A DNA stretch of 64,000 nucleotides, from positions 101,693-165,692 of the forward strand of contig CAJJDN010000184.1 in assembly GCA_905182985.1 (NCBI GenBank). Reading direction: 5' to 3'. The position numbers and the translations under genes are program-made. The DNA is from Paramecium sonneborni (taxonomy: Eukaryota; Ciliophora; Oligohymenophorea; Peniculida; Parameciidae). The notes under the pieces are model-generated. The model was not told the DNA's origin. It ran no database searches and saw nothing but the letters and a program-made list of their open reading frames with translations. Positions 13,501 through 25,340 of the stretch are shown piece by piece (position 1 is the stretch's first letter; every line of letters begins with the position of its first letter).

Positions 13501-16500
13501 CAATCCTTAAGTTTCGACAGATGATAAATACTTTTTATGAAAAAGGTCATCAATAAAAATATTTTTCATTTTAAAAGCTATTAGATTTTATTCTGAGAGT
13601 TAATTTGCTGTTGTATTGTAATGATTATAAGAACAATAAACATTTTAAACCAAAATAACTTAATAATAACATTTATTGAAAGTTTCACAAAAAGTTATCG
13701 TCTTAAGCAATTAATCATTAAAATATTGACCTTCTGGTGAATCTAGATTGAATTTTTCATAACAAATTCTTGCATATTTTTCATTTTTTTATGTTGATAA
13801 GAAATATGGATTGAATAGCTAAATTTCTTTATTCGTTCTTTCTAAGCATGCTCCACAATTACTAGGACAAGCTAAACATTCTCCATTTGAATCTTGACTT
13901 TTTAAAAAGCCATATGGAGTTTCTAAGCATTATATACAGGTAGCAACACCATTAATAATTTCACATTAAGTACATTCAATATCACAATCTTTGATGCATG
14001 CATTTTAATATAGCATAAATCCTAAAGGACAGGAAGTACATATGATTTCAAAATTATTTTGGAAAGTTTATACAGCATATGTCTCAAAAGGATGCGAATC
14101 ATCTTTATTAAAAATGTACTTATAATAAGCCTTAATATTCCACTTCCAATAATCTTAATAAGTTTAACTTTACTGAATGCAAGTCTTGCAATTAGAATCA
14201 CATTTCAAACATTCCCCATTTAATATTGATGAATAAAATCCTTCAGCACATAATATGCAAAATGTAATTGTTAGACTATATTCTTCAATGCATTGTTAAC
14301 AATTTGAGATTGATTAGCAATCTGTGTTTTGAATAGCACTTTTGTTTGTTAAACTAATTAAACAAAAGTTATCTCCAGATGAGTTTGTAATAATGCCAAA
14401 AGTACAATCATCCATTTAATTTGAAAAGTCTCCTCCTCCTCCTCCACCACCACCTCCTGTTGAAGGTTCAGTTGGAGGAATTGGATTAGTGGATAATGTA
14501 ATAGGTTTTTCTTCGCAAGTCAATGTGACTTAATTGAAATAAAGATTAGGCTAGCAGAGAGCACACCCAATTAAGAACTGCTGTTATTCAGGTTTAAGGA
14601 CTTCCTAATTAATGTCAAGTGTTGTATAAGTAATCCCTTCTTTAATGTAGTATTAATAACAATATATGCAATTTGTAATACTACATGTTAAACAATTATG
14701 ACCATCAAATGTTTAAAAATATTTAGAAGGATCTTCACAATAGTAGCAGATTCCATTTGAATCACAACTAGAGCAATTCTGCCCACAAGATAAACAAATA
14801 CTTTCTGATGACAAATAAGTTCCTAATTTACAAGTGTTACATAACACTTATTCATTCGAAATATAGCAATCTTCACAACCTTAACATTAATCACATTAAA
14901 AATCTTTAGTTAAAACATAACCTGTAAAACATATTTGACATACCTAAACGTGCTGGCAAATCTTACATCCTTTGATACAAGAAATACAATTGCCATTGAA
15001 TAAATAATATCCCTCTTTGCATGTATTCGAAGATTTAAATCCATACTTTAGAGATAGTTCATAAATTCCATTTAAATTTTGAACAACATTATAAAATTCG
15101 ATATCTCTATCTTATCTTTTAACAGTATAATAAGAGAAATCTTCATCATTTTCATAAGTAATTGTATCCTAAAAGCATGTAAATGTTTATGGGAAAGTTG
15201 CAGGATAAAATAAACAATTTGAACATTGAATAACACTTCTTGTACTAAAAGATGAATACCCAGGACTATAATATATTTAATTATGATACCATTATAAACA
15301 AAAATTGTCGTATAAAAAATAACCAAATGAACATTCTTTTTTATCTACAGTGCAAATATCATAACCTTGATAATCACATTTTAATTCCAATTCTACTTCA
15401 GTCATTAATGGAAAAATATCTGATACTGGTTTGCATATAGGTTCATTTTCAATATCCACATATTTCTTTTTGCAAGTACAAATTTTCTAAGTTACTGATT
15501 AGATTCTTTGACTATCTATTGGACAAGACAAACAATTATTACTATTAGGGCCATCACATGTGAGACAAGAATAATGGCAATTAGGGGATAAGGTAATTGT
15601 TGGAGTTACACAATAAGATGTTAATTATAGGTCACTTATATATCCTTCCATATAATTTCTTGAATACTAATCTCCTCCAACCTAATAATACATTATAGTT
15701 CCTGTGAAATGCTTAATCTAACTACTCCACTTAAAAGTTTTCTTCTTCTGTAATAAAGAAGGAAAATAAATTGTGAATAAAGGTTATCCTTCATTATTAC
15801 TAGTTCCAACCTCATATTAAATATAATGCCATTTTATTAACAACTCAAAATATTATGGTCCTAATTCTTTTATGATATCAGTACTAGAACTTGTGTATTT
15901 TTCTATACTTGGAAAGTTGTAAGAGTAAGTTGTTATTGAAAATCCATTTGATGCTGGAAGTCTACTTTAATGATATTACAAATATATATCTTTATCTCCA
16001 ATGTCCATATCATTTTGGTAATTCTAATTAATTGTTATTCGAAATATCACAGTATCTAGAGTTGACTGCTCTAATAATGATAATTTTATCCATCCTTTAA
16101 TTACATATATTGGATATTCAAATAAACTTGTTGTACCATTAGAGTAGCTTAATCCTAATAATGCTTAATTATTGCTTGACAACTAATAGTTTGAACCTAG
16201 GCATTCCGATTCTATTTCACAATCAAGTAAAAAAGATTCCAAGTTATCAAAGATGTTTACTGGTCCCTAGGTAAAAAGTGAAGATATCCTACCTTTGAAT
16301 TAGGATAGTTTTAAATATTCTCCAAGTTAATTTATTATATCTTATTTCCCTCCTATAGTATGTCTCATCCATTAAACATAGGCAGGCATATCGCTAACTA
16401 TTTAGGTTTTCTTTTTTATTGTTTATTCTTATTCATAAAAACCTATAATTGTAAATTCTGATGAAAGATTACAATAGAAATAGAATAATATCCATCTACC

Positions 16501-16973
16501 TTCATAATTCTCATATTCAAAATTAAATACTAAAGTCCCAGTAGATTTCTTAAATGAATAAAAAATATTATGTGTGATTGTCTAAGTTTAAGAGTCGATT
16601 TGAATATACAAAGTTAACACATTAAATTTTGTCTCTTTCTATTACATAAAATATATAAATTATACTGTTGACTAATATCCCTTACCTGAATAACCTAATA
16701 AAATATATCTATCAATATATAATACTTATGTCTGAAATTGGAATGAATGGCTAGTATTTTAACCATAAACCATAGCCTACGTTTTCTTTAGAGTTTAAAA
16801 TTCTATTTTCTAACTTTACATCTATTTCCTACTCAGGATTGGTAAGACTTAATATTGTAGACCCTGAGCCTATGTAATTACAACTTGAATTAACATGTCT
16901 ATTATAACAATTAATGTTACTTTAAACAAGTTAGAAGAATAGTAATTAGCAAACTTAGATTAATTTTTAACAT
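7529..16973 (-). CDS. Giant cysteine-rich, beta-helix, multi-pass membrane surface protein (~3108 aa)
   Basis: Start ATG at 16973 gives a signal peptide (MLKINLSLLITILLTCLKHV). Segments in order: a beta-rich ectodomain to about residue 450; cysteine-rich furin/EGF-like repeats (about 450-1045, e.g. CHYSCLTCDGPNSNNCLSC) interrupted by a poly-Gly stretch near 827; a long region of short Ile/Asn-rich repeats resembling a right-handed parallel beta-helix (about 1050-2320); a CILGHVGALCEQCD cysteine motif near 2555; several hydrophobic membrane segments (about 2590-2960); and a cytosolic tail ending SFQQSQS. This layout matches a large ciliate family of predicted secreted/transmembrane proteins with GCC2/GCC3- or ephrin-receptor-like repeats; function is unknown. 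Introns are at 16899-16920, 16695-16725 and 7788-7809. The frame also changes near 11000; a 43-nt intron (11013-11055) restores it, but a frameshift is possible. Spliced length is 9327 nt. It is divergent from the b561 gene across a 1.2-kb spacer. Confidence 0.85.
7788..7809 (-). other. 22-nt intron in giant surface protein gene
   Basis: The intron reads GTAATTAATA...ATATTTAG on the minus strand. Without splicing the frame meets TGA within about twenty codons. With splicing it continues about 85 residues (ARIKTELQDSQEAIQEKNEQ...) to the TGA at 7529-7531. Confidence 0.8.
11013..11055 (-). other. Possible 43-nt intron, or a frameshift site
   Basis: The upstream beta-helix frame and the downstream frame (QQSCFPLQCDQVQDNVIFYE) differ by one base here. 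A GTAAATTGTA...TTTTATTAG segment of 43 nt restores the frame, but that is long for a Paramecium intron. The exonic reading of the same stretch (VNCSFISTHIQFLLDI) also looks like beta-helix coding. A one-base indel somewhere in 10920-11000 is therefore an equal alternative. Confidence 0.4.
16695..16725 (-). other. 31-nt intron in giant surface protein gene
   Basis: The intron reads GTATTATATA...TTTATTAG on the minus strand. Removal avoids an in-frame TGA and joins PFIPISDI to SYSGKGYQSTVQFIYF in frame. Confidence 0.8.
16899..16920 (-). other. 22-nt intron in giant surface protein gene
   Basis: The intron reads GTAACATTAA...ATAATAG on the minus strand. Removing it joins the signal peptide to HVNSSCNYIGSGSTILSLTN in frame. 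Confidence 0.8.
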
Positions 16974-18151
16974 TTATTTATATAAATTAAATTCTTATTA
17001 ATTATAAAAAAATATATTTAACTTATTAATTTCAAGTTCATAATATTTATATTGCTATAACTTGAATATTATTAATCCTCAACTTATTTCTTATAAATTT
17101 TTTTAAAAACTTTATTGATTTAAATATTTTTTAATAAGGTAACTGCTACTTGAAATTAAGATAGCTATTATCTATATTAAATTCATAATAATAATTAGTA
17201 TTTTTTATTCATATGCCTTTCATTTTTCTAATGATGAATTTAAAGAGATCATTATGATAAGAGATTTTTAAGTCAATTTTTTTTTAAATAACCTTTCATT
17301 TCATAACAATTTAATTCTTTCTGCCTAAAATCTTACAATTAATGAAAAAATTTTAGATATTAAATAGATAAAAATACAAATCAAGAGGATATTGAATATT
17401 TTTAATTGAATTTTGTAGGATGGTATGTATTCTATTATGTTGGTTAATCAATAACAAACAATGCATAAGCAATAGCGCTTAATAACTAAATTTGATTAGA
17501 AAGACATGTATTATAATTTAAAATTTAATTAATTATTTTTTTAAAAATCAAGATACATACTAAGAATCTCATTCAAGTAATCTAGATGTTATTCTTTTAA
17601 ATTGATATCTTATTTTATAGTCGTTGCTATTTATAAAGGTTTATAATATTTTAACAAACTTTTATTTTTATCCAAGTCTTTAAACAAATATTTATAATAA
17701 AAATAACAGACATTTTCATATATTTGGAAAATGATGAGATGAATCTATTGCATTTATTCCATCAATTTATTTGCATTAAATGTAATAGATTGACATGAAA
17801 AATTAATTTGAACGCCAATTATTTGGGCAGAGAGTTCTATATTATTTATGAAAATGATTTCAATGAAACTCTTTTAGAGATTGAGAGAAATATTTTCAGA
17901 GTTTGTTAGGTATTTCAAAATTATTTAGATAAAATAACAGAACTAGAAATAATTTAACAAAGCCTTGATATATTTAAAATCAAGATTATTTTTATAATTT
18001 AATTATCTGTAGTATTATAAAAACCTTGATTACGTAATTTGATATGTATTTGCAAAATCTGCCATTCTAGTTTGATGACATAATTTGAGATCAATTTTTG
18101 TTTTAAACCAAAACAGAAGCGAAAATATATCTAATATATTTATAAAATAAA
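16974..18151. other. Divergent spacer with a short degenerate coding stretch
   Basis: This lies between two divergently transcribed genes, so it should hold both promoters; no element could be identified with confidence. A plus-strand frame at 17727-18029 reads like protein (NANYLGREFYIIYENDFNET) but carries an internal TGA just upstream. It is best seen as a small gene remnant. Confidence 0.45.
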
Positions 18152-20132
18152 ATGTTAATAAAATTGCTGCTTTTAGCAATAGTAATGGATTAGTGTACAA
18201 ATGAAACCATTAAAGGGGAACATCTTAAAAAATAATTCCTCTCTAATTAAATCATAAATTAATAAGATTCTTATGATGTCAACTATTAAGAAGATTAAAA
18301 CAACGACAAATATGTGCTGTTTTACTTTCATTAATATGCTAATTTTGTATTATGGGGTATTTTAGTGGATATAGGTATAATTGTTAATAGATATGGAATA
18401 CTGTTAAAAAATAAAATTGAAATTCATGCAATAATAATGAGCATTGCTGTTTTACCATCAATAATTGTAGAATTATTTATGATTATTTCAGGAAATACTC
18501 CTAATTTAAATGGTAATTAAAATTTGTAGGGAGTACATTCAATAATTGGGTATATATTTTTAGCATTTATAATTTTATAAACAATAGGTGGAATCATAAT
18601 TAAATTTGGTATTCAATCTGTAAAGACATAAACTCATCTAAAAATTAAATCTCTTTTACATATAATTTTGGGATACACTATATATCTTCTTGGGAAAATC
18701 TAATTAGGTTTTGGTTATTATATGACATATGCTGACTTGAAATATTATGGGAAAGGTGATATCATCTCCTTTTGGTGTGTATACGCATTTATTTTTTTAT
18801 GGAGAATCATTTTTGAAATATTTTATTAAAAAGGATAAATATACTCAATATTCACGAAAAATGATAGAAAATAGAAAGAACATTCAAAAACACTTTAAGA
18901 ATCATTGCTAGTTTAGTATATTGAATAAAATGGTATACTATATTCCTTATTATTTAGAGTAATCTCAAATTTACAATGAATTTTAAAGTAAGCTTTGGTT
19001 GATTTTTAATAATGAAATAATTGATTTAACAGGTTTTTTTCATCCAGGAGGATAATATATTTGGGAAAAAGCAAAAGGTCGAGAAGTATCTAGATTCATA
19101 TATGGTGGTTGTGGTTTAGAAGATGGAACAGCCTAACAATATCCTCATTCCAAAAATGCTATTACATTATTGAAAAATCATGTTATTGGATCTTTAAATA
19201 ATATTACATTTGCTATACCAATCCATGAAAATACTATAAATAGTACTTAATGGAATCTTGCTACAATAACAAAGTTAAATGATAAAACTAGTTATTTTGG
19301 ATTTACTAATTCTCAATATCAAATAATATCTCAATTTACTACAATTCATTCTTTTGGCAAATATTTTTAAATATAATCTCTCAAATCTACAAAAACTCCA
19401 ATCAGGTAATATACTTGTATAATTTCAATGGCCCCTGAAAATGTTGCTTACAGAAAGGAACTTGTGCAATACATAGAGACCATTGTAACAACATAATAGT
19501 AAGCAAAAATACCTTAATAAACAAAGTACTTGTAAGAATTGCCATTAATAATAAAGTGTTATGAATCTAAAAATGGTTTTTCATAATATATTCATAATCA
19601 TAAAGACGAAATTTATGATATTTAAGGACCATATGGACCACCACATGGAATACCTAACAGAGGAAAGATTGTTATTATTTGTGGTGGAACTGGAATATTT
19701 CCATTTTTAGATTTATTAGACTTTATTTTGAAAACTATTGTTTATTAAATTGCATTAAATAAGTTTGGCAAATAAATAGCTGATAGTTTAAATCCATTTG
19801 ATTGTTAATACAATACTAATATTCATATTACTCTATTTTTTGCAGCAGCCAATAAATAAGAATTATTAGGTACAGATATTCTATTTCCTATTATTTAATT
19901 ATAAAAATTCTTAGATAAAGAGTTTGTGAGATTGATAATAAAGATAAAAGATAAAATAGAAGGGATTGAAACTGTTGATGAAAGATTCAGTAAAGGAATG
20001 TTTGATAAATTCTTAGGCAAAATTTTGGATTATCAAAGATTCTTGATTTGTGGGCCTCCACAAATGTAAGCATCAGTCCCAAATATCCTTAAAGAAATGG
20101 GAGTTTAAAACCAACATATCCATTTCATCTGA
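18152..20132 (+). CDS. Cytochrome b561 / cytochrome b5 / FAD-NAD(P) reductase fusion, 651 aa
   Basis: The exons are 18152-18932 and 18958-20132, joined by a 25-nt intron. The N-terminus is a short hydrophobic leader. A four-to-five-helix membrane region (about 60-225) follows, with histidines at about 60, 92, 129 and 170, the pattern expected for the two b hemes of cytochrome b561/ferric-reductase membrane domains. A cytochrome b5-type domain comes next (LWLIFNNEIIDLTGFFHPGG, HPGG at about 289-292; His 324 is a possible second ligand). The C-terminal half is a ferredoxin-reductase-type module: RQYT FAD motif at about 410, GPYGPPHGIP (484-493), GGTGIFPFL (503-511) and CGPPQM (625-630). The order suggests NAD(P)H to FAD to b5 heme to transmembrane b561 hemes, so transmembrane electron transfer, for example ferric reduction; that role is inference. 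No frameshift is seen, and coding quality is high throughout. Confidence 0.9.
18933..18957 (+). other. 25-nt intron in b561-b5-reductase gene
   Basis: The intron reads GTATACTATA...TTATTTAG. Splicing avoids a TGA about 20 nt beyond the acceptor in the unspliced frame and joins QYIEQN to EQSQIYNEFQSKLWLIFNNE, the start of the b5 domain. Confidence 0.85.
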
Positions 20133-20929
20133 TTTATTAATTACAATAACATATAAATTTTCATACAAAAAATTAGTCTTTAATAGAGGAGTTTGTCTTG
20201 ACATAAATTCAAAAATAAGTACTTAATTCAATTGTTGTTTTTATTTTAAATAAAAATTCATAAATTTCTAAAAAGATAATTATAAGTTGTTATTGAAACA
20301 ATAGATTTAACATTTATTTGAGGATCAATCTGAACTTTATAAATTCATAATAAACAGGGAATAATAATATCGAAAAATTCGTTATATCTATTTAAATTTG
20401 CCATCTGTCTCTAATAGAAAAAGAAGAGTTTTATAATCATATTTATTAGATTAAAATTATTAAATTGAAATATAAAATAATCTCTTTTATTTCTAGTATG
20501 GTTATTAGAAATCTCCCGATTTACTTCTTTTTCTTAGAATCTTTAAGTGCTTACAATATCAATTTTCAAAATAGTTTAATGATAATTAGTATCATTCAAG
20601 TTTCTTTGTTTTATTTCGATTATAAATATCTTCGTCCCTTACTATTTCTTATCTACATTTATAGTTTATGAATTCTTAAGTTCAATATACAGCAGAAATA
20701 GTTCGAGAACAGCACTTCTTCTATGCATACCTAAAAATTCGGCATCTTTGGTTCAATTTCAACTCCCTTCCCTTACTTTGATTATTAGTTGTTTCTGTTC
20801 TGAATATTGCATATCATTGAGATTTGATGATAAAATAATTATTAATTAATTAAATGATGGAATTACAAATATAATTAAATGCCACATTCTCTTACTCCTA
20901 ACTGTATTAATTAATGAAACCAATTATCA
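20133..20929. other. AT-rich spacer, no gene seen
   Basis: No sustained code-6 frame with recognisable content was found. The 68-codon standard-code ORF at 20465-20671 has no recognisable features. From 20783 on, the sequence is the first copy of the 394-bp repeat that flanks the N gap. Confidence 0.45.
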
Positions 20930-21176
20930 GAAGAGCTCCTGAATCTGCTTAGTTTAATTCTACGTTATTACTTTATTGGATGGTACAAGTTCTACGAATT
21001 TTGAATATGAAGGAATTTTGAAGGCATAAAAAAAAATAAAAAATAGTTTTGATGATCTTAAAGATAAGTAAATGAAAATTCAATTCGCAGAGAAAGTTCA
21101 TGATTTCGAGCCTTTTGAAGCTGCAGATTCTGGTTATATTACGAATGTGTTCAAATATGTAATTAACAAATTGTTG
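20783..21176. repeat. 394-bp direct repeat, left copy (gap flank)
   Basis: It is identical by eye to 21799-22192, including the last bases before the Ns. This looks like the same genomic segment present on both contig ends, not a biological duplication. Confidence 0.9.
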
Positions 21177-21798
21177 NNNNNNNNNNNNNNNNNNNNNNNN
21201 NNNNNNNNNNNNNNNNNNNNNNNNNNNNNNNNNNNNNNNNNNNNNNNNNNNNNNNNNNNNNNNNNNNNNNNNNNNNNNNNNNNNNNNNNNNNNNNNNNNN
21301 NNNNNNNNNNNNNNNNNNNNNNNNNNNNNNNNNNNNNNNNNNNNNNNNNNNNNNNNNNNNNNNNNNNNNNNNNNNNNNNNNNNNNNNNNNNNNNNNNNNN
21401 NNNNNNNNNNNNNNNNNNNNNNNNNNNNNNNNNNNNNNNNNNNNNNNNNNNNNNNNNNNNNNNNNNNNNNNNNNNNNNNNNNNNNNNNNNNNNNNNNNNN
21501 NNNNNNNNNNNNNNNNNNNNNNNNNNNNNNNNNNNNNNNNNNNNNNNNNNNNNNNNNNNNNNNNNNNNNNNNNNNNNNNNNNNNNNNNNNNNNNNNNNNN
21601 NNNNNNNNNNNNNNNNNNNNNNNNNNNNNNNNNNNNNNNNNNNNNNNNNNNNNNNNNNNNNNNNNNNNNNNNNNNNNNNNNNNNNNNNNNNNNNNNNNNN
21701 NNNNNNNNNNNNNNNNNNNNNNNNNNNNNNNNNNNNNNNNNNNNNNNNNNNNNNNNNNNNNNNNNNNNNNNNNNNNNNNNNNNNNNNNNNNNNNNNNN
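21177..21798. other. Assembly gap (622 N)
   Basis: A run of N. Because the flanks are identical 394-bp copies, the real gap is probably of zero or negative size. The apparent ORFs crossing it are meaningless. Confidence 0.95.
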
Positions 21799-22192
21799 TA
21801 TTAGTTGTTTCTGTTCTGAATATTGCATATCATTGAGATTTGATGATAAAATAATTATTAATTAATTAAATGATGGAATTACAAATATAATTAAATGCCA
21901 CATTCTCTTACTCCTAACTGTATTAATTAATGAAACCAATTATCAGAAGAGCTCCTGAATCTGCTTAGTTTAATTCTACGTTATTACTTTATTGGATGGT
22001 ACAAGTTCTACGAATTTTGAATATGAAGGAATTTTGAAGGCATAAAAAAAAATAAAAAATAGTTTTGATGATCTTAAAGATAAGTAAATGAAAATTCAAT
22101 TCGCAGAGAAAGTTCATGATTTCGAGCCTTTTGAAGCTGCAGATTCTGGTTATATTACGAATGTGTTCAAATATGTAATTAACAAATTGTTG
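21799..22192. repeat. 394-bp direct repeat, right copy (gap flank)
   Basis: Second copy of 20783-21176. Coding continuity of the vWA-like remnant runs through this copy into 22193 onward, so this is the copy attached to the rest of the gene. Confidence 0.9.
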
Positions 22193-23880
22193 ACTGAAAA
22201 CTTTCCTCAACATATAACAATAATCTTTATAAATGATGGTGATGAAAAGTTTGATCTTACAGAGATTTAAAGAATGATTGAAGAAGTTTAAAAAAAAATT
22301 CTAAATATAATTTATTTCTATTTCAATAGGAAGTTGGTTTCCAAATACTATATCTAATCAATTAAGAAATTTACTTCACAATACAAATTTTATAGAACCT
22401 CCACAATAAAGATCCTAAAAGAACAGATGAAGAAATCTTTGATTTTTTTGACTCTGTTTTTTATAAAATAAAAGCAAAACTAAAATGTATTAAGATTTGT
22501 TTGAAACAGATGTAGAAGCAAAATTGACTTTAGTTTCAAAATCAACACACTTATTGCTTGCTGGAGCATTCTTTTTATTTGAAATAGAAGTCACTATCAA
22601 TGGTTAAATAATAAAGCCTACTAACAATATATTTGATAAGAAAAAAATAGTTTTTGACTCTGTATCATAAGCAATAATAATTTTTGGAGGTGATCCAGAC
22701 AATGCAATTTAAGAAAGAATTGAAGAAAAGTTTTAAGAAGTTTAAAAATTTGGGAGAGATATAGGGGTTGAAGAATATAATTAATAAAATTTATACTATT
22801 AATTGACAGAATAAGAATAAATAATTCAAATATAATTTAAGAATGCTTAATTAATTGTGAATTAATTTGCAGGAGATGTTGATATTGATTAATGCACTCT
22901 TGAAACTTTAATAGGATTATAAGCATCATTATCAAGCCCTGCAGCTGATTCAAGCTTAATAATTTAGATAATATCTTAATTATTATCAGTAAAGGAGGAT
23001 TTTAGTAATTTAAACCCTCAAAACATTCTTAAAACTCAAAAAAAAAAACCTTAATTAGTGTGGATGTTAAGCTAGAGCATCAGCTAAAATGAAATAAATT
23101 GAATAATAACAACTAACTTATGAATGTACATAAATTCAAATGGCCAATGAGATCATTATTAATGAATTAAAAAAATATTAAAATTTGTTTTATAAAAATG
23201 AAATTATTAAAGGTGTTAGTTAATTACTTATTGAATTTTATAATTCTATCTATATTGAACTTTACTGTGTTTGAACGATTAATATTGGCCAAAGTTGATG
23301 AAGAATCATAAGATTTTTTTTAAAAAACTCAATCTTATGATGAAAGAAGTTAATGAAGTCAAATTAATAAAAAAACCATTATCTCCTAGATGCAATCAAA
23401 TTTATTAATAAAGTTTTAGCACATGAAGAAATTCAATAATCTATGGCAATTAGTGAACATAATGATGAATTTGATTTCCTTCCTGAATCTCTTAAATCAC
23501 AAATTAGACCATAAAATGATGAAAGAGAAAAATTTTAGTTGCCATCTTTGATACTAATGAATCCATGAAATATGAAATTGATCCAGCTCTTAAGAATTTG
23601 GAAAATGAATTTTCAAAGATAAAAACTATTAAACTAAGTTGGTAAAATTCATTATTTTCAATTATTGGCACTCAATAATCATATAAGAATTTGGTTGATC
23701 GACTTTATTATTAGAAGGGCAATACTAAATTAAAACAAAAAAAATTTGACTTTGCTTAATTTCTGATAGATAAAATCAATATAAGAAAATGCACAAGCTA
23801 CTTAAAAGTCTTAAGGCTAAGAGATATCTAATTTAATTTTCATATATCACCATAGGTTCTTCATTTTACTTTCTAATTAC

Positions 23881-25049
23881 AAATGAATTAGATCATATGA
23901 TGCAAAATAGGAATCTTAAAGGAAGACCTATTGTATTAAATATACCTAAATATAAGGCAGTTGATAATTTTAAGCAAATATCTTAATTAAAGAATTCTGT
24001 TACTGCTTTATACATCGATTAACATTTTTCTAAGAGATTTTAAGACTTGAACAATTTTCTATTACAAAATGTCAAAATAATCCTAAATAAATTTATTAAT
24101 AAATCCTAAATATATTGATTAGCTATTAAATATTATGTTGTTCTAATGATTTGATTATATTTAAAAAATTTTTTATCATCTAGAAATAAAATATATGTGA
24201 ACTTAGATTAAATCTTTTTTAAATTATTTTACATTTATATAAAGCATGCTTTTTGATAACAGTATTATCTAAGTATTCTCAAATTTAAAATTCTCAATTT
24301 AAAAAAAAATGTAACAACACTTTGAAGATTTTTATTTAATATAAATAAAAAAGGTATATGGATAGTTAAAGAAGTAAAAATTAAGGATGGAATAAAATTA
24401 TCAATTACTTTATTAAAGTATTTGATCGTGCTTAGACATATTTATTTTTATTAAACTTTTTTAACTTACTATTCAAACTATAATATATTCTCATATCTAA
24501 AAATAATACAAAACTTTAAAGCAATAGTAGATTAAATTATGTACTAAAATTTTGAATACTTCTTAGGATTAACTTTTAGTCGCTATTAGATACAAACTTA
24601 AATTTAAGAATATTTCATTATTATTCAAAATCTCTTCTAATGAAGTGAAATAAATGAATTAATTAAGAAATTATTGTAAATCCTCTCTTGAAAAACTAAA
24701 ATAGCAAATTAGTGATTCAAATTTAAGTTATACTAAAATCATATACACATATATATATATATCAAATAAATAGAATAAGGAGCAAAAATAAATAAAGTTG
24801 TTTCAATTAATGAGTTTAAATTTTTTAATTATAATTCTCTAAAGATAAACTACAGATAAATTAATTAGCTGAATAAAAATAGTGAATAAATTATTACAGA
24901 AAGTGCAAAATCATATTTTCTTATTTTTTAATAAATTCATTAATCTAATGAGTGGTAACTTAATAAATAATACCAAATTATATATTAACCTTTTTTCTTT
25001 AAAGATAATAATTTATATTTATAAATTCAGAAGTTGAATAGAGAAAATC
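23881..25049. other. AT-rich spacer, no gene seen
   Basis: Only short, low-complexity frames on either strand. A short (AT)n run lies near 24750. Confidence 0.45.
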
Positions 25050-25136
25050 ATGCATATAGGGAAAGGAAGTTATGGATAGGTGCTTTTATATTATAATAAT
25101 TAAAAATATTTGATTTTGATACCTCGGAGAAATTGA
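25050..25136 (+). pseudogene. Protein kinase glycine-loop fragment
   Basis: A 28-codon frame reads MHIGKGSYGQVLLYYNNQ and then stops at TGA. IGKGSYGQV is the canonical GxGxxGxV nucleotide loop of protein kinases, but no VAIK, HRD or DFG follows on this strand. It is either a fragment of a lost kinase gene or a chance match. It lies just beyond the 3' end of the intact kinase, which is on the other strand. Confidence 0.35.
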
Positions 25137-25340
25137 GAATAAATAAATTTTAATAAAGCTGGAATTCAAAGCAAAGAATATCTTCAGAAATAGTTTTACC
25201 ACACAAATAGATTATTAATAGTATTTATTATTGAATGTTAGAGAATAATACCTATTATAAATGAATAAAATAAGTAAAATTTATTTGAATGATTATAATT
25301 AAGAATTTCAACTAGTTATCATAATTTAAATAATATATAC

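Larger units (their letters stand above)
20930..23880 (+). pseudogene. von Willebrand factor A-domain protein, frameshifted
   Basis: Taking the right-hand copy as real, the frame opens into ITLLDGTSSTNFEYEGILKA, a vWA first strand with a D-x-T-x-S version of the MIDAS motif. FAEKVHDFEPFEAADSGYIT, ITIIFINDGDEKFDLTEI and SIGSWFPNTISNQLRNLLHN follow. Further on are LLLAGAFFLFEIEVTINGQI and a second vWA-like start (ILVAIFDTNESMKYEI, around 23540). The frame shifts at an A9 run (about 22289-22298), near 22410, at an A11 run (23038-23048), near 23270 and near 23350. One of the interruptions is a good intron: 29 nt, GTATTAAGAT...GATGTAG, inside 22487-22517. The others have no splice signals. Homopolymer shifts could be sequencing errors, but their number favours a decayed gene. 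Confidence 0.6.

Noticed and set aside
21072..21836. ORFs running through the N gap on both strands
   Set aside because: They are translated through Ns and across a scaffold artefact, so they have no coding meaning.
24745..24765. (AT)n microsatellite as a functional element
   Set aside because: It is short and unremarkable in DNA of this composition.
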